DNA of 7,889 nt from Rhodospirillales bacterium (GTDB lineage: Bacteria > Pseudomonadota > Alphaproteobacteria > CACIAM-22H2). Below are positions 1 through 6,295 of this stretch, piece after piece. The notes under the pieces were generated by a model. The model was not told where the DNA came from and made no database searches. It saw nothing but the letters and a program-made list of their open reading frames with translations. A program made the position numbers and the translations under genes. The stretch spans positions 1-7,889 of the forward strand of contig JACQAF010000006.1 in NCBI GenBank assembly GCA_016195145.1, given 5' to 3'. Numbering within the stretch: the first letter of the stretch is position 1; every line of letters begins with the position of its first letter.

Positions 1-349
1 GATGCTGATCCCCGAGCCCGATTTGATGATCGCCGACGAGCCGACCTCGGCCCTCGACGTCACCGTGCAGATGCAGGTTCTCGCCATTCTCGACGATCTG
101 GTGACCAAGCGCGGCATGGGGTTGATTTTCATCAGCCACGATCTTAGCCTCGTCGCCTCGTTCTGCGACCGGGTGCTGATCATGTATGCCGGGCGCATCG
201 TCGAGACGTGCAAGGCGGCGGAACTTCACCTTGCCCGCCATCCTTATACGCAAGGCCTGCTCCGCTCGCTGCCGCGCGTCGACGAACCGGCGCACGAGCT
301 GCAGGTGCTCGAACGCGATCCGGCCTGGCGGGACGACCCGTCGAGATGA
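1..349 (+). CDS. Opp/Dpp-type ABC transporter ATP-binding protein, C-terminal part (5' end outside window)
   Basis: This is the C-terminal half of the nucleotide-binding subunit of a peptide/nickel-type ABC importer, which hydrolyses ATP on the cytoplasmic face of the membrane. The reading frame is open to the left edge with codons starting at base 2, so the ATG at base 2 is an internal methionine. Visible from there are Walker B LMIADE (residues 8-13), the D-loop SALD (16-19), the switch histidine in ISHD (H46) and the family's typical tail YAGRIVE...RHPYTQGLL. Walker A, Q-loop and the ABC signature lie upstream of the window. The protein ends about 25 residues after HPYTQGLL and lacks the cysteine-rich extension usual in long OppD/DppD proteins. 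Its TGA overlaps the ATG of the next ATPase (ATGA, 346-349), which indicates translational coupling. Family assignment is secure; substrate is unknown. Confidence 0.93.
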   Translation, partial: MLIPEPDLMIADEPTSALDVTVQMQVLAILDDLVTKRGMGLIFISHDLSLVASFCDRVLIMYAGRIVETCKAAELHLARHPYTQGLLRSLPRVDEPAHELQVLERDPAWRDDPSR

Positions 350-1143
350 ACGCCCAGACGCGCCCGATGATCGCCATCGAACGGCTCGACGTTACGTTCG
401 GCGACGGCCCCGCCCGGGTCCATGCCGTGCGCGACGCGTCTTTCCATGTTGCCGACGGGGAATCGTTCGGGATCGTCGGCGAATCTGGATCGGGCAAATC
501 GACCGTCCTGCGGGCGCTGTCCGGCCTCAACCCGCACTGGACGGGAACGATCGAGATCGCCGGCGCGGCCCAGGGACCGAAGCGCCCGCGCGCCTTTTAC
601 AAGCTCGTCCAGATGGTGTTTCAGGACCCGTACGGCTCGCTCCATCCGCGCCACACGGTCGATCGCATTCTTTCCGAGCCGGTCGCCATTCACGGCCTTG
701 GCGACGCCGATACGCGCATCGAGCGAGCGTTGGACGAGGTCGGACTCGGCCCCACCTTCCGCTTCCGCTATCCGCACCAGCTTTCGGGCGGCCAGCGGCA
801 GCGCGTGGCGATCGCCCGCGCGCTCATTCTGGAGCCGCGCATCCTGTTGCTCGACGAGCCGACTTCGGCCCTCGACGTTTCGGTGCAGGCGGAAATTCTC
901 AACCTCCTCATGCGCTTGCGCCGCGAGCGCGGCCTGACCTTCATCCTGGTCAGTCACAACCTCGCCGTGGTCGCCCATATGTGCGACCGCCTGACGGTGA
1001 TGAACGCCGGACGCATCGTCGAGGAAATGACCGTCGCCCAGCTTCGCCAGGGCGAGCCGCGCGAGCCCTATACCCGCCAGCTTTTACGCGCCAGCATCGG
1101 TTACGACCGCGAAGCCGCCGGCCAGCTCGAAACCTTCGACTGA
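346..1143 (+). CDS. Opp/Dpp-type ABC transporter ATP-binding protein (OppF-like), complete
   Basis: This 265-residue protein is the second ATPase of the importer whose first ATPase ends at 349. All catalytic motifs are present: Walker A GESGSGKST (residues 45-53), Q-loop glutamine Q93 in VFQDP, signature LSGGQ (146-150), Walker B ILLLDE (166-171), D-loop SALD (174-177) and H-loop histidine H204 in VSHN. The start at 346 was chosen because it forms an ATGA overlap with the upstream stop and gives a normal N-terminus (MNAQTRPMIAIERLDV). The frame is open further upstream to 208, but that part lies entirely over the preceding gene and resembles nothing. The protein is short: after EPYTRQLLRAS there are only about 15 residues, with no cysteine tail. 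Its permeases and binding protein are presumably upstream of the window. The next gene is 55 bases away and unrelated, so the operon probably ends here. Confidence 0.95.
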   Translation: MNAQTRPMIAIERLDVTFGDGPARVHAVRDASFHVADGESFGIVGESGSGKSTVLRALSGLNPHWTGTIEIAGAAQGPKRPRAFYKLVQMVFQDPYGSLHPRHTVDRILSEPVAIHGLGDADTRIERALDEVGLGPTFRFRYPHQLSGGQRQRVAIARALILEPRILLLDEPTSALDVSVQAEILNLLMRLRRERGLTFILVSHNLAVVAHMCDRLTVMNAGRIVEEMTVAQLRQGEPREPYTRQLLRASIGYDREAAGQLETFD

Positions 1144-1198
1144 CCGGCCCGCGACCGGGGAGTTTTCCGTATCGCCGGCGAAAAGGTACGATGGTCCG
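1144..1198 (+). other. Short intergenic gap with 10-bp palindrome and weak ribosome binding site
   Basis: The 55 bases between the ATPase and antiporter genes contain a perfect 10-bp palindrome, TCGCCGGCGA (1172-1181), followed by the purine stretch AAAAGG (1181-1186). That stretch is the only ribosome binding site candidate for the antiporter, at a rather long spacing of 12 bases. There is no T-tract after the palindrome, so I do not call a terminator, and I see no convincing promoter. In a genome this GC-rich, the palindrome could be chance. Whether the antiporter is read from the upstream operon cannot be decided from the sequence. Confidence 0.4.
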
Positions 1199-2938
1199 AT
1201 GTCGAACCACGCCGCCATCCCGTATTTGCAGGAAATCGTCGTCTTTCTGGTCGCGGCCGGCATCATTGTGCCGGTTTTTCACCGGCTGCGGGTGAGCCCG
1301 GTTCTTGGCTATCTGGCCATCGGCGGCATTATCGGCCCGTTCGGCCTGGGGCTGTTCGTCGACAAGATCGGCTGGCTGTCCTATGCGGTGATCTCCGATA
1401 TCGAGGGCGTGCACGCGCTGGCCGAGCTGGGCGTCGTCTTCCTGCTGTTCATGATCGGGCTCGAATTGTCGCTCGATCGGCTGTGGTCGATGCGCCGGCT
1501 GGTCTTCGGCCTTGGCAGCGCGCAGGTCGGCCTCACGGCGGCGGCGCTCGGCGCTGTCGCCTGGGTCCTCGACGCCGGCGCGCAGGCGTCGATTCTTCTC
1601 GGCGCCTCCCTCGCCCTGTCGTCGACCGCAATCGTCATGCAGATTCTCGTCGAGCGCCGTGCCCTCGGCACGCCGCTCGGCCAGGCGAGCTTCTCGATCC
1701 TTCTTCTCCAGGACCTCGCCGTCGTCCCTATACTGTTCACGGTCGGGGTTTTCGGCGCCAAGACCGAGCAGAGCATCGGCCTTGCCCTCGTCATCGCCGT
1801 CGGCAAGGCGCTGGCGATCATGATCGCCATCTATATCGGCGGCCGCGTCGCGCTCCGCCCCCTGTTCAACCTTGTCGCCCATGCGCGCAGCATCGAGATG
1901 TTCGTCGCCGCCGCCCTGCTGGTCGTGATCGGCACGTCGGCGCTGGTCGGCGCCGCCGGCCTGTCGATGGCGCTCGGCGCCTTCCTTGCCGGACTGCTGC
2001 TCGCCGAAACCGAATACCGCCACGAGATCAATGTCGACATCGAACCCTTCAAGGGGCTGTTCCTCGGCCTTTTTTTTATGTCGGTCGGGATGGGGATCGA
2101 TTACCGGGCGGTCGGCGAACAGGTAGTGTGGATCGTCGCCGCGGTCGTGGGGCTTTTCGTCGTGAAATCGACGATCGCAACCGGATTGTGCCTCGCCTTC
2201 GGGCTGCCGCGGTACACCTCGCTGGAGGCCGGCCTGCTGCTCGGTCAGGGCGGCGAGTTCGCTTTCGTCGTCGTCGGCCTCGCCGCCACGCTCGGCCTGT
2301 TGCCGCCGGAGATCGGGCAGTTCGTGCTGATCGTCGTCAGCCTGGCCATGGTCGCAACCCCGCTCGTCGCCATCGCCGCAAACCGTCTTGCCGCGACCCT
2401 CGAACGGCGCGCCCTTGCCGCCGGCCAGGAAGCCGGCCTGTCGGCGCCGCTCGATCTCGAAGGGCATGTCGTGATCGCCGGGTTCGGACGCGTCGGCCGG
2501 ACCCTCGGCCAGCTTCTCGACGACGAAGCCATCCCCTACGTCGCGGTCGATCTCGACGCCAGCGCGGTCGCCGAAAACCGGCGCGAGCGCCTACCGGTCT
2601 ATTACGGCGATGCGTCGCGGCTGGAAATCCTTCGCCGGGCGCGGGTCGATACGGCGCGGGCGCTGGTCGTCACCATGGACAACACCGTCGCCGGCGAGCA
2701 CGTGGTGCGGGTGGTTCACGGCGAATGGCCCCATCTGCCGATCTACGCCCGCGCCCGCGACGCCGTACACGCCGCCCGCCTGCTCGAACTCGGCGCGACC
2801 GAGGCGATCCTCGAAACGATCGAGGCGAGCCTGCAACTCGGCGGCCGGGTTCTCGAAGGCACCGGCATGCCGATGGAAGCGGTCCAGCGGCGGATCTCGG
2901 CGCAGCGCGAAATCGAACTCGCCGCCGGCCGGCGATGA
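1199..2938 (+). CDS. KefB/KefC-type cation:proton antiporter (CPA2) with C-terminal TrkA-N domain
   Basis: This 579-residue inner-membrane protein probably exchanges K+ (or Na+) for protons. Residues about 8-400 form the Na+/H+ exchanger domain, with many hydrophobic segments and CPA2 hallmarks: FMIGLEL (84-90), the QD pair in the ion-binding helix (Q171-D172), the LFFMSVGM stretch (291-298) and GQGGEFAFV (349-357). Residues about 421-540 form a TrkA-N/RCK domain with dinucleotide-binding motif GFGRVG (428-433) and an acidic residue ending the second strand (D451), suggesting NAD(H) or another nucleotide as gating ligand. There is no separate TrkA-C domain; the tail ends at about residue 579. 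In enteric KefB/KefC the domain also senses glutathione conjugates; nothing here proves that. The start is the ATG at 1199, giving the expected N-terminus before the first membrane segment. No KefF/KefG-type ancillary gene is adjacent, and both neighbours are ABC importers, so the functional link is unclear. Confidence 0.93.
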   Translation: MSNHAAIPYLQEIVVFLVAAGIIVPVFHRLRVSPVLGYLAIGGIIGPFGLGLFVDKIGWLSYAVISDIEGVHALAELGVVFLLFMIGLELSLDRLWSMRRLVFGLGSAQVGLTAAALGAVAWVLDAGAQASILLGASLALSSTAIVMQILVERRALGTPLGQASFSILLLQDLAVVPILFTVGVFGAKTEQSIGLALVIAVGKALAIMIAIYIGGRVALRPLFNLVAHARSIEMFVAAALLVVIGTSALVGAAGLSMALGAFLAGLLLAETEYRHEINVDIEPFKGLFLGLFFMSVGMGIDYRAVGEQVVWIVAAVVGLFVVKSTIATGLCLAFGLPRYTSLEAGLLLGQGGEFAFVVVGLAATLGLLPPEIGQFVLIVVSLAMVATPLVAIAANRLAATLERRALAAGQEAGLSAPLDLEGHVVIAGFGRVGRTLGQLLDDEAIPYVAVDLDASAVAENRRERLPVYYGDASRLEILRRARVDTARALVVTMDNTVAGEHVVRVVHGEWPHLPIYARARDAVHAARLLELGATEAILETIEASLQLGGRVLEGTGMPMEAVQRRISAQREIELAAGRR

Positions 2939-2969
2939 CCATGGATCAGCCGCAGCCATACCTCGCGGG

Positions 2970-3020
2970 CCACCCGATCGATCGAAAAAACTACAGTAAT
3001 TCTAGGTGATTATCGGGTGG
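2970..3020. repeat. Perfect 9-bp inverted repeat around a 33-base AT-rich loop
   Basis: The arms CCACCCGAT (2970-2978) and ATCGGGTGG (3012-3020) are exact reverse complements. They enclose 33 bases that are far richer in A+T than the surroundings and include a run of six A (2985-2990). The element lies just downstream of the antiporter stop and about 130 bases before the binding protein gene. It could be a weak transcription-end structure for the antiporter, although the loop is long and only four T follow (3031-3034). It could also be an operator pair, or a chance match. Confidence 0.4.
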
Positions 3021-3071
3021 AAGGGCCGAATTTTCACGCCCGACCCAGGCCGGGGCCGCGCACCGGGCATC

Positions 3072-3100
3072 GTGACAAGCCCGTCCCGGACGGCTAAGAT
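3072..3100 (+). promoter_or_regulatory. Candidate sigma70-type promoter for the second ABC operon
   Basis: A -35 box GTGACA (3072-3077, five of six consensus matches) and a -10 box TAAGAT (3095-3100, four of six) are separated by exactly 17 bases. Transcription would begin near 3106-3108, giving a leader of about 47 bases before the ATG at 3154. It is the best-spaced pair seen in the only sizeable non-coding stretch, directly upstream of the first gene of the operon. This is a pattern match by eye and has not been scored against the genome background. Confidence 0.5.
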
Positions 3101-3107
3101 TTCGTCC
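3081..3107. promoter_or_regulatory. Dyad symmetry over the promoter spacer and -10 box (candidate operator)
   Basis: The motif CGTCC/GGACG occurs three times around the candidate promoter. CCGTCC (3081-3086) and GGACGG (3088-3093) form a perfect inverted repeat about one central C in the spacer. The GGACG half (3088-3092) also pairs with CGTCC (3103-3107), bracketing the -10 box with a 10-base gap. Such placement fits binding of a dimeric repressor that would block RNA polymerase, but no regulator gene is in the window and the family cannot be named. Confidence 0.3.
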
Positions 3108-3109
3108 AA

Positions 3110-3127
3110 TGACCGGCTTTGACCGGT
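3110..3127. repeat. TGACCGG direct repeat with 10-base period, also a small hairpin
   Basis: TGACCGG occurs at 3110-3116 and again at 3120-3126, exactly one helical turn apart, just after the predicted transcription start. The second copy lies within the 8-bp palindrome GACCGGTC (3121-3128). ACCGG (3112-3116) and CCGGT (3123-3127) could also fold as a 5-bp stem in the leader RNA. It may be a regulator site or coincidence. Confidence 0.25.
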
Positions 3128-3141
3128 CGGAAAATTCCTCC

Positions 3142-3147
3142 AGGAGG
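3142..3147 (+). promoter_or_regulatory. Strong ribosome binding site deciding the binding protein start
   Basis: AGGAGG lies six bases before the ATG at 3154. This near-perfect Shine-Dalgarno match selects that ATG over the in-frame ATG at 3109, which has no comparable site and would put fifteen extra charged residues before the signal peptide. It is the strongest such site in the window, consistent with high production of the binding protein. Confidence 0.85.
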
Positions 3148-3153
3148 CACTTC

Positions 3154-4764
3154 ATGTCCTTGCGAAAATCAGCGGCTTTCGCCGCGTTTCTCGTCGCGGT
3201 GGGGCTGGCGACGACCGGCCTGACCATCGCGGCCGCCGACGCCAAGACGGTACGTTGGGCGCGGTCGGGCGATGCCCTGACCCTCGACCCGCACGCCCAG
3301 AACGAGGGGCCGACCCACGCCCTCAACCATCATTTTTACGAACCGCTGGTCCTGCGCGACCCGGAAGGCAACCTAGTCGCCGGTCTCGCGGCGTCATGGA
3401 AAGTGACCGCCGATCCGTCGGTCTGGGAATTCAAGCTGCGGCCGAACGTGGTTTTTCATAACGGCAATCCGCTGACCGCAGACGACGTGGTCTTTTCGCT
3501 CGATCGCGCGCGCCAGCCGACCTCGGACATGAAGGGCCTGCTGACCTCGGTCGCTTCGGTCGCCAAGGTCGACGACCTGACGGTCCATATCAAGACCAAC
3601 GAACCGAACCCGCTGCTGCCCAACAACCTGACCAACATGTTCATCATGAACAAGCGGTGGTCGGAGGCGAACAACGTCCAGAAGCCGCAGGACTTCAAGA
3701 ACAAGGAAGAGAATTTCGCGGTCCGTAACGCCAATGGCACCGGGCCCTTCGTCCTCGTCTCGCGCGAACCCGATGTGAAGACGGTGATGAAGCGCAACGA
3801 CAAGTACTGGGGCCGCGGCGAGGTGCCGCTCGAAATCACCGAAATCATCTATACGCCGATCAAGTCGGACGCGACGCGGGTGGCCGCCCTGCTCTCCGGC
3901 GAGGTGGATTTCGTCCAGGACGTGCCGGTGCAGGACATCGAACGCCTAAAATCGACGCAGAATCTGCGCGTCAATCTCGGCCCCGAGAACCGGACCATCT
4001 TCTTCGGCATGAATGTCGGCGCGGCCGATCTCAAGTCGGATAACGTCGAAGGCAAAAACCCCTTCGCCGACAAGCGCCTCCGCCAGGCCATGAACATGGT
4101 CATCAACCGCCAGGCGATCCAGCGCGTCGCCATGCGCGGCCAGTCGGTGCCGACCGGTGTCCTGATGCCGCCCTTCGTCAATGGCTGGACCAAGGAACTC
4201 GACGCCCCGCCAGCGGCCGATATGGCCAAAGCCAAGGCGCTGATGGCCGAAGCCGGCTACCAGAACGGTTTCTCGGTGGCCCTCAACTGCCCGAATGACC
4301 GCTACGTCAACGACGAAGCCATCTGCCAGGCGGCGGCCGGCATGTTCGGCCAGATCGGCATCAAGGCGAATCTGGTGTCGCAGTCGAAGTCGCTGCACTT
4401 CCCGTTGATCCAGAAGACCCCGCCCGAGACGGATTTCTATCTTCTCGGCTGGGGCGTCCCGACCTTCGATTCCGAATACATCTTCTCGTTCCTCTATCAC
4501 ACGCGCTCGGGCAAGTTCGGCTCGTGGAACGCCACTGGCTATTCCAACCCGGATATGGACAAGCTGATCGAGTCCCTGTCCGGCGAAACCGATACGGCGA
4601 AGCGTAACGCCATGATCGCCAAGATCTGGGCGCAACTTCAGTCGGATGTCATCTATCTGCCGATTCACCACCAGGTGCTCGCCTTTGCGATGAAGAACAA
4701 CATCGATGTCCCGGTCGATCCGGAAAACCAGCCGAAGCTGAAATACGTCGCGTTCAAGAAATAA
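3154..4764 (+). CDS. Periplasmic solute-binding protein, family 5 (Opp/Dpp type) of ABC importer
   Basis: This 536-residue exported protein captures the substrate in the periplasm and delivers it to the permeases encoded next to it. The N-terminus is a clear Sec signal peptide: MSLRKS, a hydrophobic core, and a likely cut after ADA (residue 30). There is no lipobox cysteine, so the protein should be soluble. The mature part has SBP_bac_5 features: DPHAQNEGPT near residues 45-54, FYEPLV (61-66), WEFKLRPNVVFHNG (91-104), LTADDVVFSL (107-116) and later FADKRLRQAMNMVINR. Length is normal for the family (about 500-550). Members bind di- and oligopeptides, opines, glutathione, nickel complexes and other solutes, so the substrate cannot be read off. 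It is the first gene of the second operon, with its own promoter candidate and strong ribosome binding site, and is separated from the permease genes by a stem-loop. Confidence 0.95.
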   Translation: MSLRKSAAFAAFLVAVGLATTGLTIAAADAKTVRWARSGDALTLDPHAQNEGPTHALNHHFYEPLVLRDPEGNLVAGLAASWKVTADPSVWEFKLRPNVVFHNGNPLTADDVVFSLDRARQPTSDMKGLLTSVASVAKVDDLTVHIKTNEPNPLLPNNLTNMFIMNKRWSEANNVQKPQDFKNKEENFAVRNANGTGPFVLVSREPDVKTVMKRNDKYWGRGEVPLEITEIIYTPIKSDATRVAALLSGEVDFVQDVPVQDIERLKSTQNLRVNLGPENRTIFFGMNVGAADLKSDNVEGKNPFADKRLRQAMNMVINRQAIQRVAMRGQSVPTGVLMPPFVNGWTKELDAPPAADMAKAKALMAEAGYQNGFSVALNCPNDRYVNDEAICQAAAGMFGQIGIKANLVSQSKSLHFPLIQKTPPETDFYLLGWGVPTFDSEYIFSFLYHTRSGKFGSWNATGYSNPDMDKLIESLSGETDTAKRNAMIAKIWAQLQSDVIYLPIHHQVLAFAMKNNIDVPVDPENQPKLKYVAFKK

Positions 4765-4773
4765 CTGGCTGAC

Positions 4774-4821
4774 TGCAATGGCCCGGGGGCCGCGCGCTGC
4801 GGCTTCCCGGGCCTCGTTGCA
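4774..4821 (+). promoter_or_regulatory. Long intergenic stem-loop between binding protein and permease genes
   Basis: The RNA of this gap can fold into one extended hairpin. The outer stem is TGCAA (4774-4778) with TTGCA (4817-4821). After an internal loop comes GCCCGGG (4781-4787) with CCCGGGC (4806-4812), and the tip is GCCGC (4789-4793) with GCGGC (4799-4803) around a 5-base loop. No T-run follows, so it is unlikely to be a full intrinsic terminator. A stable structure in this position usually protects the upstream message from 3' decay or ends part of the transcription, so that binding protein exceeds permease. The role is inferred from position. Confidence 0.6.
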
Positions 4822-4828
4822 TTGAACG

Positions 4829-4844
4829 CATCGCTGCGCCGATG
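4829..4844 (+). promoter_or_regulatory. Possible start-codon hairpin of the OppB-like permease
   Basis: CATCG (4829-4833) is the exact reverse complement of CGATG (4840-4844), and the latter contains the permease start codon. The six-base loop and 5-bp stem would partly hide the ATG. No Shine-Dalgarno-like purine stretch precedes this gene, so weak initiation is plausible. The stem is short and may be chance. Confidence 0.25.
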
Positions 4845-5825
4845 TTCGCCTACATCCTCAGAAGCCTCGCCCAGGGCGTGCTCGTCATCATCGTGGTGGC
4901 GTTGATCGCCTTTTCGATGTTCCGTTTCGTTGGCGATCCGGTGGCCAGCCTTGCCGGCCAGGAAGCCAGCGTCGCCGATCGCGAAGAGCTTTCCGAGCGT
5001 CTCGGCCTCAACGATCCGATTTTTATCCAATTCGCGCGCTTCCTCGGCGGCGCGGCGCAGGCCGATTTCGGCATTTCCTACCGCCAGGGCCGGCCGGTCG
5101 CCGGGCTGCTCGCCGAACGGCTGCCGGCAACGGTGGAACTGGCGGTCCTGTCGGCCCTCTTCGCGCTGATCGTCGGCATTGCGCTCGGCGTCTATGCGGC
5201 GATCCGCCGGCGCGGCGTCATCGCCAATATCGTGATGGTTCTGTCGCTGATCGGCGTCAGCCTGCCCACTTTCCTGATCGGCATCGGGCTGATCTATATT
5301 TTCGCCGTCGAGCTGCGCTGGCTGCCCTCGTTCGGGCGGGGGGAAACGATCAAGATCGGCTGGTGGACGACCGGCCTGCTGACCGAAAGCGGGCGAAAAT
5401 CCCTGATCATGCCGGTCCTCACTCTCGGATTTTTCCAGCTCACCCTGATCATGCGCCTCGTGCGCTCGGAGATGCTCGAGGCGCTGCGCAGCGAGTATAT
5501 CCGCTTCGCGCGCGCGCGCGGCGTGCCCGAGCGGGTGGTGCAGCTGCGCCACGCCCTGCGCAACACGATGATCCCGGTCATCACCATCGCCGGGCTTCAG
5601 CTCGGTTCGGTCATCGCCTTCGCCATCGTCACCGAAACCGTGTTCCAGTGGCCGGGTCTCGGCGCCCTGTTCGTCAACTCCGTGCAATTCGTCGATATTC
5701 CGGTGATGGCCACATATCTCATGTTCGTCGCTTTCGTCTTCGTGGTGACGAATTTGCTGGTCGATCTCGTCTACTACCTGATCGACCCACGCCTGCGCGG
5801 CGGCCTGCGGCGAGGACGGCCATGA
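4842..5825 (+). CDS. ABC importer permease, OppB/DppB-like
   Basis: This 327-residue integral membrane protein forms half of the translocation channel of the importer that starts at 3154. It has the OppB/DppB layout: an N-terminal membrane helix (about residues 10-30) followed by a periplasmic loop with DREELSERLGLNDPI (46-60) and QADFGISY (73-80). Five more hydrophobic segments follow, at about 98-120, 128-155, 188-208, 247-266 and 288-312. The cytoplasmic EAA loop, which contacts the ATPases, is EYIRFARARGVPERVVQLRHALRN (218-241), followed by ETVFQWPGLG (265-274). Length is normal for the family. The ATG at 4842 is the natural start because it opens directly before the first membrane helix (MFAYILRSL), although no good ribosome binding site precedes it. 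The stop overlaps the next start by ATGA (5822-5825). The gene appears intact. Confidence 0.94.
   Translation: MFAYILRSLAQGVLVIIVVALIAFSMFRFVGDPVASLAGQEASVADREELSERLGLNDPIFIQFARFLGGAAQADFGISYRQGRPVAGLLAERLPATVELAVLSALFALIVGIALGVYAAIRRRGVIANIVMVLSLIGVSLPTFLIGIGLIYIFAVELRWLPSFGRGETIKIGWWTTGLLTESGRKSLIMPVLTLGFFQLTLIMRLVRSEMLEALRSEYIRFARARGVPERVVQLRHALRNTMIPVITIAGLQLGSVIAFAIVTETVFQWPGLGALFVNSVQFVDIPVMATYLMFVAFVFVVTNLLVDLVYYLIDPRLRGGLRRGRP
5812..5816 (+). promoter_or_regulatory. Ribosome binding site of the OppC-like permease
   Basis: GAGGA lies five bases before the ATG at 5822 and within the end of the upstream permease gene. Together with the ATGA overlap it fixes the start of the second permease. 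Confidence 0.6.
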
Positions 5826-6295
5826 GCGCGCCCGGCGCCGCCCCGGTCCGGACCGGCCTTACGGCCCGGATCGCGCGCGCCTGGGATTCCGACCTCGCCT
5901 ATTCCTTCCGCACTTCGCCCGTCGCCGTCGGCTCGACCTTCGTCGCCGCGGTCATGATCCTCGCCGCGCTGTTTGCGCCATTAATCGCGTCGCAAAACCC
6001 GTTCGATCCGGCGACCCTCGATCTCTCCGACGGTTTTTCGCGGCCGATGGAGCCGAATCCGATCACCGGGCGCGTCTTCCCGCTAGGCACCGATCCGCAG
6101 GGGCGCGACATGTTGTCGGCGATTCTCTACGGTTCGCGGGTTTCGCTGCTCGTCGGCGTCGCCTCGGTGATTTTTTCGCTGGTTCTCGGCGTGTCGCTTG
6201 GCCTCGTCGCCGGCTATGTCGGCGGCCGCACCGGCGCGGTCCTGATGCGTATTGCCGACGTTCAGCTGTCCTTCCCCGCGATTCTCGTCGCCTAG
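5822..6295 (+). CDS. ABC importer permease, OppC/DppC-like, N-terminal fragment ending at a premature TAG
   Basis: The gene encodes 157 residues of an OppC/DppC-type permease, which normally pairs with OppB to form the channel and is about 300-320 residues long. The start at 5822 overlaps the OppB stop and follows GAGGA. Visible are the cytoplasmic N-tail, membrane helix 1 (about 34-56), the OppC hallmark LGTDPQGRDMLS (88-99), helix 2 (about 108-132) and the start of helix 3 in MRIADVQLSFPAILVA (142-157). The frame then hits TAG at 6293-6295, in the middle of that helix. The EAA loop and C-terminal helices are found just downstream in another frame, so this is the front half of a broken gene and not a short natural protein. 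The product could not form a permease. A sequencing or assembly deletion is the main alternative. Confidence 0.85.
   Translation: MSAPGAAPVRTGLTARIARAWDSDLAYSFRTSPVAVGSTFVAAVMILAALFAPLIASQNPFDPATLDLSDGFSRPMEPNPITGRVFPLGTDPQGRDMLSAILYGSRVSLLVGVASVIFSLVLGVSLGLVAGYVGGRTGAVLMRIADVQLSFPAILVA

Noticed and set aside
208..345. In-frame upstream extension of the second ATPase
   Set aside because: It lies wholly over the preceding ATPase and translates to a Pro/Arg/Ala-rich stretch unlike any ATPase N-terminus; the ATGA start at 346 fits better.
1144..1198. Intrinsic terminator after the first ATPase pair
   Set aside because: The TTTT at 1163-1166 is not preceded by a convincing stem, and the palindrome at 1172-1181 is not followed by T.
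950..2467. Long open frame on the - strand opposite the antiporter gene (about 505 codons)
   Set aside because: The translation is a low-complexity mix rich in D, R, G, A and Q with no family features, and it is the expected mirror of a GC-rich gene. The + strand antiporter is unambiguous.
1483..3009. Long open frame on the + strand in a second frame over the antiporter (about 508 codons)
   Set aside because: The product is Arg/Pro/Ala-rich without motifs; it is a frame shadow of the antiporter.
2934..3009. A 24-codon open frame starting within the antiporter stop (ATGA overlap)
   Set aside because: The overlap is attractive, but there is no ribosome binding site beyond the antiporter codons, the peptide has no features, and it runs into the inverted repeat.
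3109..3153. Alternative ATG start for the binding protein
   Set aside because: It has no Shine-Dalgarno site and would put a polar 15-residue extension before a good signal peptide; AGGAGG points to 3154.
4665..5687. Open frame on the - strand opposite the OppB-like permease (about 340 codons)
   Set aside because: The composition is that of an antisense shadow, and it would span the intergenic stem-loop.
6293..6295. TAG as a recoded sense codon or programmed readthrough in the OppC-like gene
   Set aside because: The downstream coding part is in a different frame and about 45 residues are missing, so readthrough would not restore the protein.
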